This document shows positions 26,967 to 34,472 of a stretch of 64,000 nt of DNA, piece after piece (position 1 is the first letter of the stretch; every line of letters starts with the position of its first letter). The position numbers and the translations under genes were made by a program. Below the pieces are notes generated by a model. It ran no database searches, was not told the origin of the DNA, and was given only the letters and a program-made list of their open reading frames with translations. Source of the stretch: Actinomycetospora sp. TBRC 11914 (GTDB lineage: Bacteria > Actinomycetota > Actinomycetes > Mycobacteriales > Pseudonocardiaceae); assembly GCF_012933465.1 (NCBI RefSeq), contig NZ_JABBND010000001.1, positions 806,001-870,000 on the forward strand, written 5' to 3'.

Positions 26967-28055
26967 ATGACCATCCTCGACCTCGGCGTCCCGACCGTTC
27001 CGGCCCCCGGCGCGGACCGCGTCGACACCTCCGACCGTCCGCGCGACGGCCGTCTGGTCGACCGCTTCGGCCGGGTCGCGACCGACCTGCGCATCTCGCT
27101 GACCGACCGCTGCAACCTGCGCTGCACCTACTGCATGCCCGCCGAGGGTCTGGAGTGGATGCCGACGGAGGAGGCCCTGACCGACGACGAGGTGGTCCGC
27201 CTCGTCCGGATCGGCGTCGAGGAGCTCGGGGTCCGCGAGATCCGGTTCACCGGCGGCGAGCCGCTGCTGCGGAAGGGCCTCGAGGACATCGTCGCCGCGA
27301 CGGCCGCGCTGCCGCAGCGCCCCGAGACGTCCGTGACCACCAACGCCCTCGGACTCGCCCGGCGCGCCCGCGGGCTCGCCGCCGCCGGGCTGGACCGGGT
27401 GAACGTCTCGCTCGACACCCTGCGCCCCGAGCGGTTCGCGGAGATCACGCGTCGCGACCGGCTGGACGACGTCCTCCACGGCCTGGCCGCGGCCCGCGAC
27501 GCCGGGCTCGGACCGATCAAGATCAATACCGTGCTGATGCCCGGCCTCAACGACGACGAGGCCCCCGACCTGCTCGCGTGGGCGCTCGCCGAGGGCTTCG
27601 AGCTGCGCATCATCGAGCAGATGCCGCTCGACGCCGGCCACTCCTGGCAGCGCGACCGCATGATTACCGCCGACCAGGTCCTCGCGGCCCTCTCCGAGCG
27701 CTTCAAGCTCACGCCCGACCCGGCCGAGCGCGGCGGTGCCCCCGCCGAGCGGTTCCTCGTGCCGGGGTACGAGCGTCCCGACGGCGGCCCGGCGCGGGTC
27801 GGGATCATCGCCTCGGTGACCCGGCCGTTCTGCGGCACCTGCGACCGCACGCGGCTCACCGCCGACGGCCAGGTCCGGACGTGCCTGTTCGCGCGGACCG
27901 AGAACGACCTGCGCGGCCTGCTGCGCGGCGGCGGCTCCGACGCCGAGATCGCGGACGCCTGGCGCGTGGCGATGTGGGGCAAGAAGGCCGGCCACGGGAT
28001 CGACGATCCGGGCTTCCTGCAGCCCGACCGCCCGATGAGCGCGATCGGGGGCTGA
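26967..28055 (+). CDS. moaA: GTP 3',8-cyclase MoaA
   Basis: 362 aa from ATG 26967. It is a radical-SAM enzyme that performs the first step of molybdenum cofactor synthesis on GTP, with MoaC. The SAM cluster motif is CNLRCTYCM (about residues 50-58), followed by FTGGEPLLR. The C-terminal second cluster is CGTCDRTRLTADGQVRTCLF near residue 293, and the chain ends with the functional Gly-Gly (SAIGG). It is followed 16 nt later by moaD. moaC, moaE and mogA are not in this window. Upstream GTG codons in frame (GTGGCG, GTG) are possible alternative starts. Confidence 0.96.
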   Translation: MTILDLGVPTVPAPGADRVDTSDRPRDGRLVDRFGRVATDLRISLTDRCNLRCTYCMPAEGLEWMPTEEALTDDEVVRLVRIGVEELGVREIRFTGGEPLLRKGLEDIVAATAALPQRPETSVTTNALGLARRARGLAAAGLDRVNVSLDTLRPERFAEITRRDRLDDVLHGLAAARDAGLGPIKINTVLMPGLNDDEAPDLLAWALAEGFELRIIEQMPLDAGHSWQRDRMITADQVLAALSERFKLTPDPAERGGAPAERFLVPGYERPDGGPARVGIIASVTRPFCGTCDRTRLTADGQVRTCLFARTENDLRGLLRGGGSDAEIADAWRVAMWGKKAGHGIDDPGFLQPDRPMSAIGG

Positions 28056-28071
28056 TGAGAAGGTGGCATCG

Positions 28072-28377
28072 ATGACCAGTTCGCTGCACAGCCCGGCGGC
28101 GCGCGTCGGCGCGACCGGCGCCGACGTGACCGCGACGGTGCGCTACTTCGCCGGCGCGAAGGCCGCGGCGGGGACCGCCGCCGAGGCCGTGACGCTGCCC
28201 GCGGGCACCACCGTCGCCGACCTCGTCGCCGCGGTGGCCGCCGACCACGGCGAGGCCCTCGCGCGGGTCCTCGCCGCGTGCAGCCTGCTGCTCGACGGGC
28301 TCGCGGTGCACGAGCGCGGCGTCGAGCTCCCCGACGGGGCCACGGTCGACGTGCTACCGCCGTTCGCCGGCGGCTGA
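28072..28377 (+). CDS. moaD: MoaD/ThiS-family sulfur carrier
   Basis: 101 aa from ATG 28072, about 9 nt after GAGAAGG; GTG 28063 would add three residues. It is the ubiquitin-like small subunit of molybdopterin synthase, whose C-terminal thiocarboxylate donates sulfur. The essential C-terminal Gly-Gly is present (LPPFAGG). A short N-terminal extension of about 20 residues precedes the beta-grasp fold. It follows moaA directly, so the Moco pathway rather than thiamine is the likely role. No moaE is adjacent. Confidence 0.88.
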   Translation: MTSSLHSPAARVGATGADVTATVRYFAGAKAAAGTAAEAVTLPAGTTVADLVAAVAADHGEALARVLAACSLLLDGLAVHERGVELPDGATVDVLPPFAGG

Positions 28378-28383
28378 GGCCGC

Positions 28384-28407
28384 AACACCGGCGCGCCCGA
28401 CGGTGTT
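28384..28407 (+). terminator. Small hairpin after moaD
   Basis: AACACCG/CGGTGTT stem of 7 bp with a 10-nt loop, starting 6 nt after the moaD stop and ending 9 nt before ogt. It is weak and could equally shape the ogt leader. Confidence 0.35.
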
Positions 28408-28416
28408 CTCCCGGAC

Positions 28417-28893
28417 ATGACCGTCGCGCACGAGACCAGGATCGGGACGCTCTACCTCGAGGCGTCCGAGACCGGGCTGACCCTGCTGGGCTTCTCCCCG
28501 CCGGAGCGGGCCGCCGACCGCACCGCGGCCGGCGACCGCATCGTCGCCGCCGCCCGCGAGGAGCTGGACGCCTACCTCGAAGGTGACCTGCACGAGTTCA
28601 CGGTGCCGGTGGACCTGTCGGGGGTCGGCGCCGGACAGCGGACGATCCTCGACGGGCTCGCCCCGGTCGGCTGGGGCCGGACCATCACCTACGGGCAGCT
28701 CGCCACCTCGGTGGGACTGCCGGTCTCGGACTCCCGCCGGGTCGGGGGCGCGATGGCCGGCAACCCCGTCGCCATCGTCGTGCCGTGCCACCGGGTGGTC
28801 GGCTCCGACGGCTCCCTGACCGGCTACGCGGGCGGGCTGGAGCGCAAGCGGGCCCTGCTCGACCTGGAGGCCGCGGACACCATGCTGTTCTGA
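28417..28893 (+). CDS. ogt: Methylated-DNA--protein-cysteine methyltransferase
   Basis: 158 aa. A suicide repair protein that transfers the alkyl group from O6-alkylguanine to its own Cys. The active site is VPCHRVVGSDGSLTGYAGG near residues 127-145. The helix-turn-helix segment TITYGQLATSVG and the arginine-finger region DSRRVGGAMAGNP precede it. The start lacks a strong ribosome site. It converges on alkA, so two alkylation-repair functions sit together. No Ada-type regulator is present. Confidence 0.93.
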   Translation: MTVAHETRIGTLYLEASETGLTLLGFSPPERAADRTAAGDRIVAAAREELDAYLEGDLHEFTVPVDLSGVGAGQRTILDGLAPVGWGRTITYGQLATSVGLPVSDSRRVGGAMAGNPVAIVVPCHRVVGSDGSLTGYAGGLERKRALLDLEAADTMLF

Positions 28894-28903
28894 CCGGGCG
28901 TGC

Positions 28904-29821
28904 TCACCGGGGCATGGTGTTGACCGCGTGGTCGAGCGCCGACCACAGGTACTGGGTCGCGTAGGCCCGGTACGGCCGCCACATCTCGGAGCGGGCGACG
29001 AGGTCGCGGTCGCGGTCGGGCAGCCCGAGGTCGCGGGCGGCGACCCGGATGCCGAGGTCGGCCGGCAGGAACGCGTCGGGGTCGCCGAGCGCCCGCATCG
29101 CCACCGAGTCGACCGTCCACGGCCCGATCCCGCGCAGGGCGCCGAGCTCCCGGCGGGCGGTGGCGAGGTCCGCGTGCAGGTCGACGGTGCCGTCGGCCAG
29201 CGCCGCGACGAGCCCGCGGAGGGTGCGCTTGCGGCTGGCCGGCATCCCGAGCTCGTCGTCGGTGACGGCCGTGAGCTGGTGCGCCGACGGGAAGAGGTGG
29301 GTGAGCGACGACCCGGCCGACCCGGGCACCGGCTCCGGTACCGGCGTCCCGTGCGCGGTCACGAGCCGCGCCGCGTGGGTGCGCGCGGCCGCCGTCGAGA
29401 CCTGCTGGCCGAGCACGGCACGCACCGCGAACTCGTCCGGGTCGGGGTTGCCGGGGACGCGCCGGCCCGGTCCGGCGTCGACGAGGGGGCGCAGGACGTC
29501 GTCGGCCCGCAGCACCGCGTCGACGGCGTCGGGGTCGGCGTCCAGGTCGAGGATCCGGCGGGCGAGGTGGGCCGCGACGTCCTCGTCGGCGGGGTCGGTG
29601 AGGTGCAGCGTCGCGAGCACCGACGTCCCGACGGGCGGCGGCAGCACGACGATCCCGGGCCCGCCGGGGAGCGCGAGGGTGCGGCGGTAGGCGCCGTCGT
29701 GCCACTCCTCCACGCCCGGCACGGCCGTGGCCACGAGGTGCCCGTAGAGGTTGTCCGGGTTGAGCGGCGGGATGAACGCCAGCTCCCGTGTCCGATGGAT
29801 CCACGACCCGGGGTCCGGCAC
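28904..29821 (-). CDS. alkA: DNA-3-methyladenine glycosylase II (AlkA type)
   Basis: 305 aa from GTG 29821; ATG 29842 would add seven residues. It excises alkylated bases such as 3-methyladenine. An AlkA N-terminal beta domain (LAFIPPLNPDNLYGHLVATAVPGVEEW) precedes the helix-hairpin-helix glycosylase domain: DEFAVRAVLGQQVSTAAART, then the hairpin LRGIGPWTVDSVAMRALGDPDAFLPADLG, whose last Asp is the catalytic residue. The Ada-like N-terminal methyltransferase/HTH part often fused to actinobacterial AlkA is absent. It converges on ogt with 10 nt between stops. Confidence 0.9.
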   Translation of the reverse strand: MPDPGSWIHRTRELAFIPPLNPDNLYGHLVATAVPGVEEWHDGAYRRTLALPGGPGIVVLPPPVGTSVLATLHLTDPADEDVAAHLARRILDLDADPDAVDAVLRADDVLRPLVDAGPGRRVPGNPDPDEFAVRAVLGQQVSTAAARTHAARLVTAHGTPVPEPVPGSAGSSLTHLFPSAHQLTAVTDDELGMPASRKRTLRGLVAALADGTVDLHADLATARRELGALRGIGPWTVDSVAMRALGDPDAFLPADLGIRVAARDLGLPDRDRDLVARSEMWRPYRAYATQYLWSALDHAVNTMPR

Positions 29822-29840
29822 GGCCCTAGCGTCCCACGCC

Positions 29841-30242
29841 ATGGGTACCGCCACTCCGCAGCCGGCGTTCGTCGGGATCGTCGTCGCCGACATGACCGCC
29901 TCGCTCGCCTTCTACCGCGCGCTCGGGATCGAGGTCCCCGACGGTGCCGAGTCCGAGCCGCACGTCAACCTCCCGTTCGGGCCGCTGGTCCTCGCGCTCG
30001 ACACCGAGGACACGATCCGTGCGTTCGATCCCGACTTCACCCCGCCCACCGGCGAGGGACGGGTCGGGATCGCCTTCGACTGCGGGAGCCCCGCCGCCGT
30101 CGACGACACGTACGCGGACCTGACGGGTGCCGGGTACCGCGGCCGCCGGGCCCCCTTCGACGCGTTCTGGGGCCAGCGCTACGCGACGGTGCTCGACCCC
30201 GACGGCGTCGGGGTGGACCTCTTCGCGTGGGTCTCCGGATAG
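29841..30242 (+). CDS. VOC/glyoxalase-fold protein
   Basis: 133 aa. The N-terminal strand FVGIVVADMTASLAFYRALG and the C-terminal LDPDGVGVDLFAWVSG are typical of a two-module vicinal-oxygen-chelate protein of the glyoxalase/bleomycin-resistance superfamily. The metal-ligand positions are not convincing (no His at the first ligand position), so metal dependence is doubtful. It is divergent from alkA with a 19-nt gap. Substrate unknown. Confidence 0.78.
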   Translation: MGTATPQPAFVGIVVADMTASLAFYRALGIEVPDGAESEPHVNLPFGPLVLALDTEDTIRAFDPDFTPPTGEGRVGIAFDCGSPAAVDDTYADLTGAGYRGRRAPFDAFWGQRYATVLDPDGVGVDLFAWVSG

Positions 30243-30243
30243 T

Positions 30244-30392
30244 TCAGGGTCCGGCTCGGCTGGTGTAGACGTGTCCGGTCGGGGTGGTGGTCTGCACGGT
30301 GTGGGGCTGGTCGCCGAGCCCGTCGTGGACCAGGTGGACGGTCCAGCCGGGGAGTTCGCGGACGAAGTTCCCGCGCGCGCACACCCCGCGGC
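30244..30392 (-). pseudogene. C-terminal remnant of a DUF222/HNH endonuclease
   Basis: The minus frame reads GVCARGNFVRELPGWTVHL then TTTPTGHVYTSRAGP and a stop. This is the usual C-terminal tail of DUF222-HNH proteins, where the corresponding part reads roughly C..HH.FVHE.GWTVHL...TPTGR.YTS. The HNH histidines are replaced (RGNFVRE), and upstream sequence in frame has no resemblance to the rest of the family. These multicopy genes are frequent in actinobacteria and often decay. The call rests on motif memory, not a search. Confidence 0.5.
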
Positions 30393-30412
30393 CGACCGCA
30401 TGCACGTCGCTC

Positions 30413-30465
30413 AGGAGCACCTCAGACAAGCAGGAACGACCCCGCGGATGATCAGTGTGCCCCTC
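30413..30465. repeat. 53-nt direct repeat, copy 1
   Basis: Starts AGGAGCACCTCAGACAAGCA and ends GTGTGCCCCTC. It is a near-identical partner of 30495-30547 (seven differences by eye) at an 82-nt offset, next to the HNH remnant. No ORF uses it. The 341-nt gap 30243-30583 holds only this repeat pair and the remnant. Confidence 0.75.
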
Positions 30466-30494
30466 GTCGGCGGGGCCGGAGGGCAACGCTGCCG

Positions 30495-30547
30495 AGGAGC
30501 ACCTCAGGCACGCCCGAACGACCCCGCCGATGCGCAGTGTGCCCCTC
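30495..30547. repeat. 53-nt direct repeat, copy 2
   Basis: Second copy, starting AGGAGCACCTCAGGCACGCC and ending GTGTGCCCCTC, immediately downstream of the AraC gene's stop. With copy 1 it looks like a local duplication or two members of a dispersed non-coding element. Confidence 0.75.
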
Positions 30548-30583
30548 ACCGACCGCCCCGGCCCCGCCCGCGCGAGCACCCAT

Positions 30584-31225
30584 TCACAGCCGCGTCGGCG
30601 CCCGCCCCGTGAGCGCCCGGCACTCCCGGGCGAGGTGCGGCTGGTCGACGTAGCCGGCGTCGGCCGCGACGTCCGCCCACGCGAGCCCCCGACGGTGCAG
30701 CGCGAGCGCGCGCTGCAGCCGCAGGACCCGGCCGAGGTGCTGCGGGCCGTACCCGAACCGGGCGTGGCAGCGACGCTGCAGGGTGCGGGCGGAGAGCCCG
30801 GCCCGCGCGGCGATCGCCGTCACCGGGTTCCCGACGGCGGCAGCCGCGAACGCGGCCGGGGCCCAGGGGTCGTCGTCGTGCACCGTCGCCAGCCGCCGCG
30901 CCACCCAGCCCCGCAGCGCCGCCACGTCCCCCGCCCCGACGTCCGAGGCGGCCGCCCGGCCCACCACGTCGGCCAGGGGCACCACCCGCCCGGTGAGCTC
31001 GTCGGCGGGCACCCCGAGCACCAGCGGGCCGAGGCCGTGGGAGAACCGCACCCCCACGTACCGACCCACGTCGACGCTCTCCCGGGCCGTCGCGTCCGGC
31101 CCGGCGACGATCGCCTCGCCGTCGGGACGGACGATCACGTCGAGGCACCCGTCAGGCAGGATCAGCGACGGGCCGGAGGCGTCGCGGGTCCAGGGATGCA
31201 CGCTGTGCCCGCTGCCCTCACCCAT
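30584..31225 (-). CDS. AraC-family transcriptional regulator
   Basis: 213 aa from ATG 31225 (GGAGG 6 nt upstream); GTG 31228 is one codon earlier. The C-terminal two-helix-turn-helix domain reads VTAIAARAGLSARTLQRRCH, then FGYGPQHLGRVLRLQRAL and WADVAADAGYVDQPHLAREC, the standard AraC pattern. The N-terminus (LPDGCLDVIVRPDGEAIVAGP) is the small DUF6597-type sensory region. It is the last gene of a four-gene operon and overlaps the EEP hydrolase by 8 nt. Ligand and targets are unknown. Confidence 0.85.
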   Translation of the reverse strand: MGEGSGHSVHPWTRDASGPSLILPDGCLDVIVRPDGEAIVAGPDATARESVDVGRYVGVRFSHGLGPLVLGVPADELTGRVVPLADVVGRAAASDVGAGDVAALRGWVARRLATVHDDDPWAPAAFAAAAVGNPVTAIAARAGLSARTLQRRCHARFGYGPQHLGRVLRLQRALALHRRGLAWADVAADAGYVDQPHLARECRALTGRAPTRL

Positions 31226-32051
31226 CACCCACCTCCAGGTCCACGATGACGCCGGCGTGGTCGGAGGGCCAGACACCGTCGACCGGCCGGTCGCCGAACA
31301 CCGCCGAGTGCGCGACCCGGACCGGCACCCGGCCGCGGCCCAGCCCGACGAGCAGGTGGTCGATGCGCACCGGCGGCGAGCCGGTCGCCGCGACGTGCGG
31401 GTTGCGGGGGTCCCAGGTCGGCGCGTCGGGATCGGCCGCCCACCGACGGGTGTTGATCAGCAGCAGCCCGGGCTCGGCGGGCGCCGTCAGCAGCCCCTCG
31501 AGCAGGCGCATCTCGTCCGAGGCGGCCTCGGCGTTGAAGTCGCCGAGCACGATCGGGGGCAGGTCGGTGCGCGGCGCCGCCGCGACGTGCGCCGCGACCG
31601 TCCGGACCTGCTCGCAGCGCAGGGCCGACGCCGGCGTCGACGTGAGGTGGACGGTCACCACGCGGCACGAGCCGGCCGGGGTCGCGACGACGACGTCGAG
31701 GAGCATCCGGGCCGGTCCCTCCGAAGCCGGCGCCGGCAGCGTCGTGACGGCCGGTTCACCGAGCGCGCCCCGGGCGAGCACCGCGTTCCCGATCCCGTAT
31801 GCGTCGGTGCCGGGCAGCGCGGAGCTCCACGACGACGGGTCTCGCGAGGGGCGCAGCGCGACGTGCATGCCGAGCTCGGCGGCCAGCTCGTCGGCGAAGG
31901 AGCCCTCGGCGTGCCACCACACCTCCTGCAGCGCGACGACGTCGGCGTCGAGCTCGCGCAGGGCGGCCAGGATCGCGGGGCGACGCCGCTCGGGGTCGCC
32001 GTGGCGCCACCACAGGTTCCACGTCGCCACCCGCAGGCGCACGCCGGTCAC
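31218..32051 (-). CDS. Endonuclease/exonuclease/phosphatase-family hydrolase
   Basis: 277 aa from GTG 32051. Motifs of the DNase-I-like EEP fold are complete: VATWNLWW near the start with the Asn, DVVALQEVWW with the catalytic Glu, VVTVHLTS, LGDFNAEA with the Asp/Asn pair, and PSDHAGVIVDL with the terminal His. Substrates of the family range from nucleic acids to phospholipids and cannot be decided here. No signal peptide is seen. It is coupled by 4-nt GTGA overlap to the P1 peptidase gene upstream. Confidence 0.85.
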   Translation of the reverse strand: MTGVRLRVATWNLWWRHGDPERRRPAILAALRELDADVVALQEVWWHAEGSFADELAAELGMHVALRPSRDPSSWSSALPGTDAYGIGNAVLARGALGEPAVTTLPAPASEGPARMLLDVVVATPAGSCRVVTVHLTSTPASALRCEQVRTVAAHVAAAPRTDLPPIVLGDFNAEAASDEMRLLEGLLTAPAEPGLLLINTRRWAADPDAPTWDPRNPHVAATGSPPVRIDHLLVGLGRGRVPVRVAHSAVFGDRPVDGVWPSDHAGVIVDLEVGDG

Positions 32052-33049
32052 CCGGTCACGACGTCGCGGTACGAGCGGTACGTCCCCGCCGCGGTCGTCA
32101 CGGTCTCCGCCGCCAGCACGGCGTTCCCGACGGCCCGCGTGACGGCGTCCGCGCCCGCGGTGAGCAGGGCCTGCAGCCCGGCGAGGTCGGGCGCCGGCCG
32201 TTCGGTGGTCGACAGCGCGAAGAACGTGTCCCCGTCGGTCATGCCGTGGGTGGGGCGGACGGCGCGGGCGAGGCCGCTGTGCGCGACGGCGGCGAGCTTG
32301 GAGCACTGCGCCACCGACAGCGTCGCGTCGGTCCAGACCGCCCCGATGGTCGTGTTCAGCGTCGGCGGCGCGGCCGCGGCGGCGAGGCGCCCCAACAGCT
32401 CCGTCCGATCGTCGGGCAGTGCGGGAGGGACGGCGTCGTCGGCGGTGAGGTGCCGGGCGGCCCACAGCTCACCGGTGCGCGGGTCGACGGCCGAGCCGGC
32501 GGCGTTGACGACGCACAGCGCGGTGACGGTGCCGTGCGGTGTCGCCTCCGACGCCGTCCCGACCCCGCCCTTGAGCCCGCCCACCAGCGCCCCGGTCCCC
32601 GCACCGACGACACCCTGCGCCGACGGCCCCTCGACGGCTGCCGCGAGCGCGGCCGCGCCCAGGGCGGCGTCGGGACGCGCCCGGAAGTCGCCGCCGCGCC
32701 CGAGGTCGAACACCACCGCGGCCGGGACGATGGGCACCACCCACGACCCCGTCGCTCCGCTCGCCCCTGCCTCACCCGGCCCCGGACCGACCGGGAAGCC
32801 CACCCCCTGCTCCCCCAGCGCGTCGGTCACCCCGCTGGCCGCGGCGAGGCCGTACGCGGAACCGCCGGAGAGCACCACGGCGTGCACCCGGTCGACGAGC
32901 GTGCGGGGGTCGAGCGCGTCGGTCTCCCGCGTGCCCGGACCGCCGCCGCGCACGTCGACGCCGGCCACGGCACCGTCGGGACCCGGCACCACCACGGTGG
33001 TGCCGGTCAGGGCGCCGTCGCCGATCCGCTGGGCGTGCCCGACCCGCAT
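32048..33049 (-). CDS. P1-family (DmpA/NylC-like) N-terminal-nucleophile hydrolase
   Basis: 333 aa from ATG 33049. It belongs to the S58/DmpA family of self-cleaving aminopeptidases and amidases. HAVVLSGGSAYGLAAASGV (about residues 58-76) is the conserved N-terminal segment. LNTTIGAVWTDA near residue 238 contains an Asn-Thr pair at which NylC-type members cleave themselves, making Thr the nucleophile. GLKGGVGTAS is the internal glycine loop. The substrate is unknown: peptides, beta-peptides or oligomeric amides are known for relatives. It overlaps the CoA-transferase by 1 nt (TGATG) and the EEP gene by 4 nt. Confidence 0.85.
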   Translation of the reverse strand: MRVGHAQRIGDGALTGTTVVVPGPDGAVAGVDVRGGGPGTRETDALDPRTLVDRVHAVVLSGGSAYGLAAASGVTDALGEQGVGFPVGPGPGEAGASGATGSWVVPIVPAAVVFDLGRGGDFRARPDAALGAAALAAAVEGPSAQGVVGAGTGALVGGLKGGVGTASEATPHGTVTALCVVNAAGSAVDPRTGELWAARHLTADDAVPPALPDDRTELLGRLAAAAAPPTLNTTIGAVWTDATLSVAQCSKLAAVAHSGLARAVRPTHGMTDGDTFFALSTTERPAPDLAGLQALLTAGADAVTRAVGNAVLAAETVTTAAGTYRSYRDVVTG

Positions 33050-34278
33050 CAGACGACCCCGTCCGCGGCGAGCGCGTCGACCTCGTCGGGCGAGAGCCCG
33101 AGCTCGCCGTAGACCTCCCGGTTGTCCGCGCCCGGCGCGGTGCCCGCCCGGCGCACGCTGCCCGGCGTCGCGGCGAAGGTCGGGACGACGCCGGGCCCGA
33201 GCACGTCCTCGCCGAACCGCTCGTCGTGGTGCGGGACGAGCATGCCCCGGGCGTTGAACTGCTCGTCGTGCACCACCTCGGCGATGGTGTTGATGGGCCC
33301 GACGATGACCCCGGCCCCGTCGAGCAGGCGCCGGACCTCCTCGGCCGGGCGGGCCGCCACCCAGGCGGCGACGATGCCGTCGATCTCGTCCTGGTTCTCC
33401 CCGCGGGCGACGTGGTCGGCGAACCGCGGGTCCTCGGCGAGCTCGGGGCGGTCCATGACGGCGCAGAGCCGCCGGAAGACGGTGTCCTGGTTGGCCGCGA
33501 CGACCATCCAGAGCCCGTCGGCGGCCTGGTAGATGTTCGACGGCGCGATCCCGTCGAGCCGGGTGCCGCTCGGCCGCCGGACCCGCCCCAGCTTGTCGTA
33601 CTCCGGGATGCACGACTCGAGCACCGACAGGCAGGCCTCGGTGATCGCGATGTCGACGACCTGGCCCTTCCCGGTCACCGAGCGCCGGTACAGCGCCGCG
33701 AGCACGCCCTGGACGCCGACCATCCCGGCGAGGGAGTCGCCGAGGGAGACCGCGGTGCGCGGCGGCGGCTGGTCGGGGTAGCCGTTGATGCCGCGCAGCC
33801 CACTCATCGCCTCGGCCACCGACGCGTAGCCGGGCAGCGAGGCGTACGGACCGGTCTGGCCGTAGCCCGAGACGCGCCCGAGGATGAGCCCGGGGTTCAC
33901 CGCGGCGAGCCGGTCGTAGCCGAGGTTCCAGCGCTCGAGGGTGCCCGGGCGGAAGTTCTCGACGACGATGTCGGTCCGCTCGACGAGCCGGAGCAGGAGC
34001 TCCTGGCCGCGGTCGCTGCGCAGGTCCAGGGTGATGCAGCGCTTGTTGCGGCCGAGCACGGTCCACATGAACCGGTGTCCGTGGTAGTCGCCCTGCCCCC
34101 AGTCGCGGACCGGGTCGGGCCGGCCCGGCGGCTCGATCTTCACGACGTCGGCGCCGTAGTCACCGAGGATCCGCGCGGCGAAGGGGCCCGCGATGATCGT
34201 GCCCATCTCCAGCACGCGCAGGCCCGCGAGGGGTCCGGGCACGGTCTCGTCGTCGGCGACAGCGGTCATGGTCGACAT
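33049..34278 (-). CDS. CaiB/BaiF family (class III) CoA-transferase
   Basis: 409 aa from ATG 34278, or ATG 34269 three codons later. It transfers CoA between carboxylates, as in formyl-CoA or alpha-methylacyl-CoA metabolism. The N-terminus PLAGLRVLEMGTIIAGPFAARILGDYGADVVKIE is diagnostic and carries the catalytic Asp further on in SLGDSLAG. VSGYGQTGPYA and SNIYQAADGLWMVVAA are further family motifs. It heads the operon CoA-transferase, P1 hydrolase, EEP hydrolase, AraC. This suggests catabolism of an amide or ester whose acid is activated by CoA transfer; that pathway idea is inference. Confidence 0.9.
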   Translation of the reverse strand: MSTMTAVADDETVPGPLAGLRVLEMGTIIAGPFAARILGDYGADVVKIEPPGRPDPVRDWGQGDYHGHRFMWTVLGRNKRCITLDLRSDRGQELLLRLVERTDIVVENFRPGTLERWNLGYDRLAAVNPGLILGRVSGYGQTGPYASLPGYASVAEAMSGLRGINGYPDQPPPRTAVSLGDSLAGMVGVQGVLAALYRRSVTGKGQVVDIAITEACLSVLESCIPEYDKLGRVRRPSGTRLDGIAPSNIYQAADGLWMVVAANQDTVFRRLCAVMDRPELAEDPRFADHVARGENQDEIDGIVAAWVAARPAEEVRRLLDGAGVIVGPINTIAEVVHDEQFNARGMLVPHHDERFGEDVLGPGVVPTFAATPGSVRRAGTAPGADNREVYGELGLSPDEVDALAADGVV

Positions 34279-34324
34279 TCTGGCGCCGTCGGGTCCCCGA
34301 TGCGTGAACGGCGCCGTCCGCCCG

Positions 34325-34363
34325 GCCGGCGGCAGCAATGTGCCGTTGCTGCCACTAGCCGGC
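34325..34363. repeat. Palindromic repeat family B, copy 1
   Basis: Core hairpin GGCAGCAA/TTGCTGCC with loop TGTGCCG at 34331-34353, flanked by a GCCGGC/GCCGGC pair that is offset by four unpaired bases. It lies between the CoA-transferase start and the end of coxG. The sequence before it (CGCCGTCCGCCCG) is repeated before copy 2. Confidence 0.85.
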
Positions 34364-34398
34364 CCGGGTGCAGACGGGTGGACAGCGCCATCCGCCCG

Positions 34399-34433
34399 CC
34401 CGGTGGCAGCAATGTGCCGTTGCTGCCACCGGG
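34399..34433. repeat. Palindromic repeat family B, copy 2
   Basis: Perfect 14-bp stem (left arm CCCGGTGGCAGCAA) with the same TGTGCCG loop, 74 nt after copy 1 and 39 nt beyond the coxG stop. It is well placed to end coxG transcription. The identical cores and shared flanks show a duplicated unit. Confidence 0.85.
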
Positions 34434-34472
34434 CCGGGCCGGGCCGGGCGGGGCGGCGAGCCGCCGTCGGGA

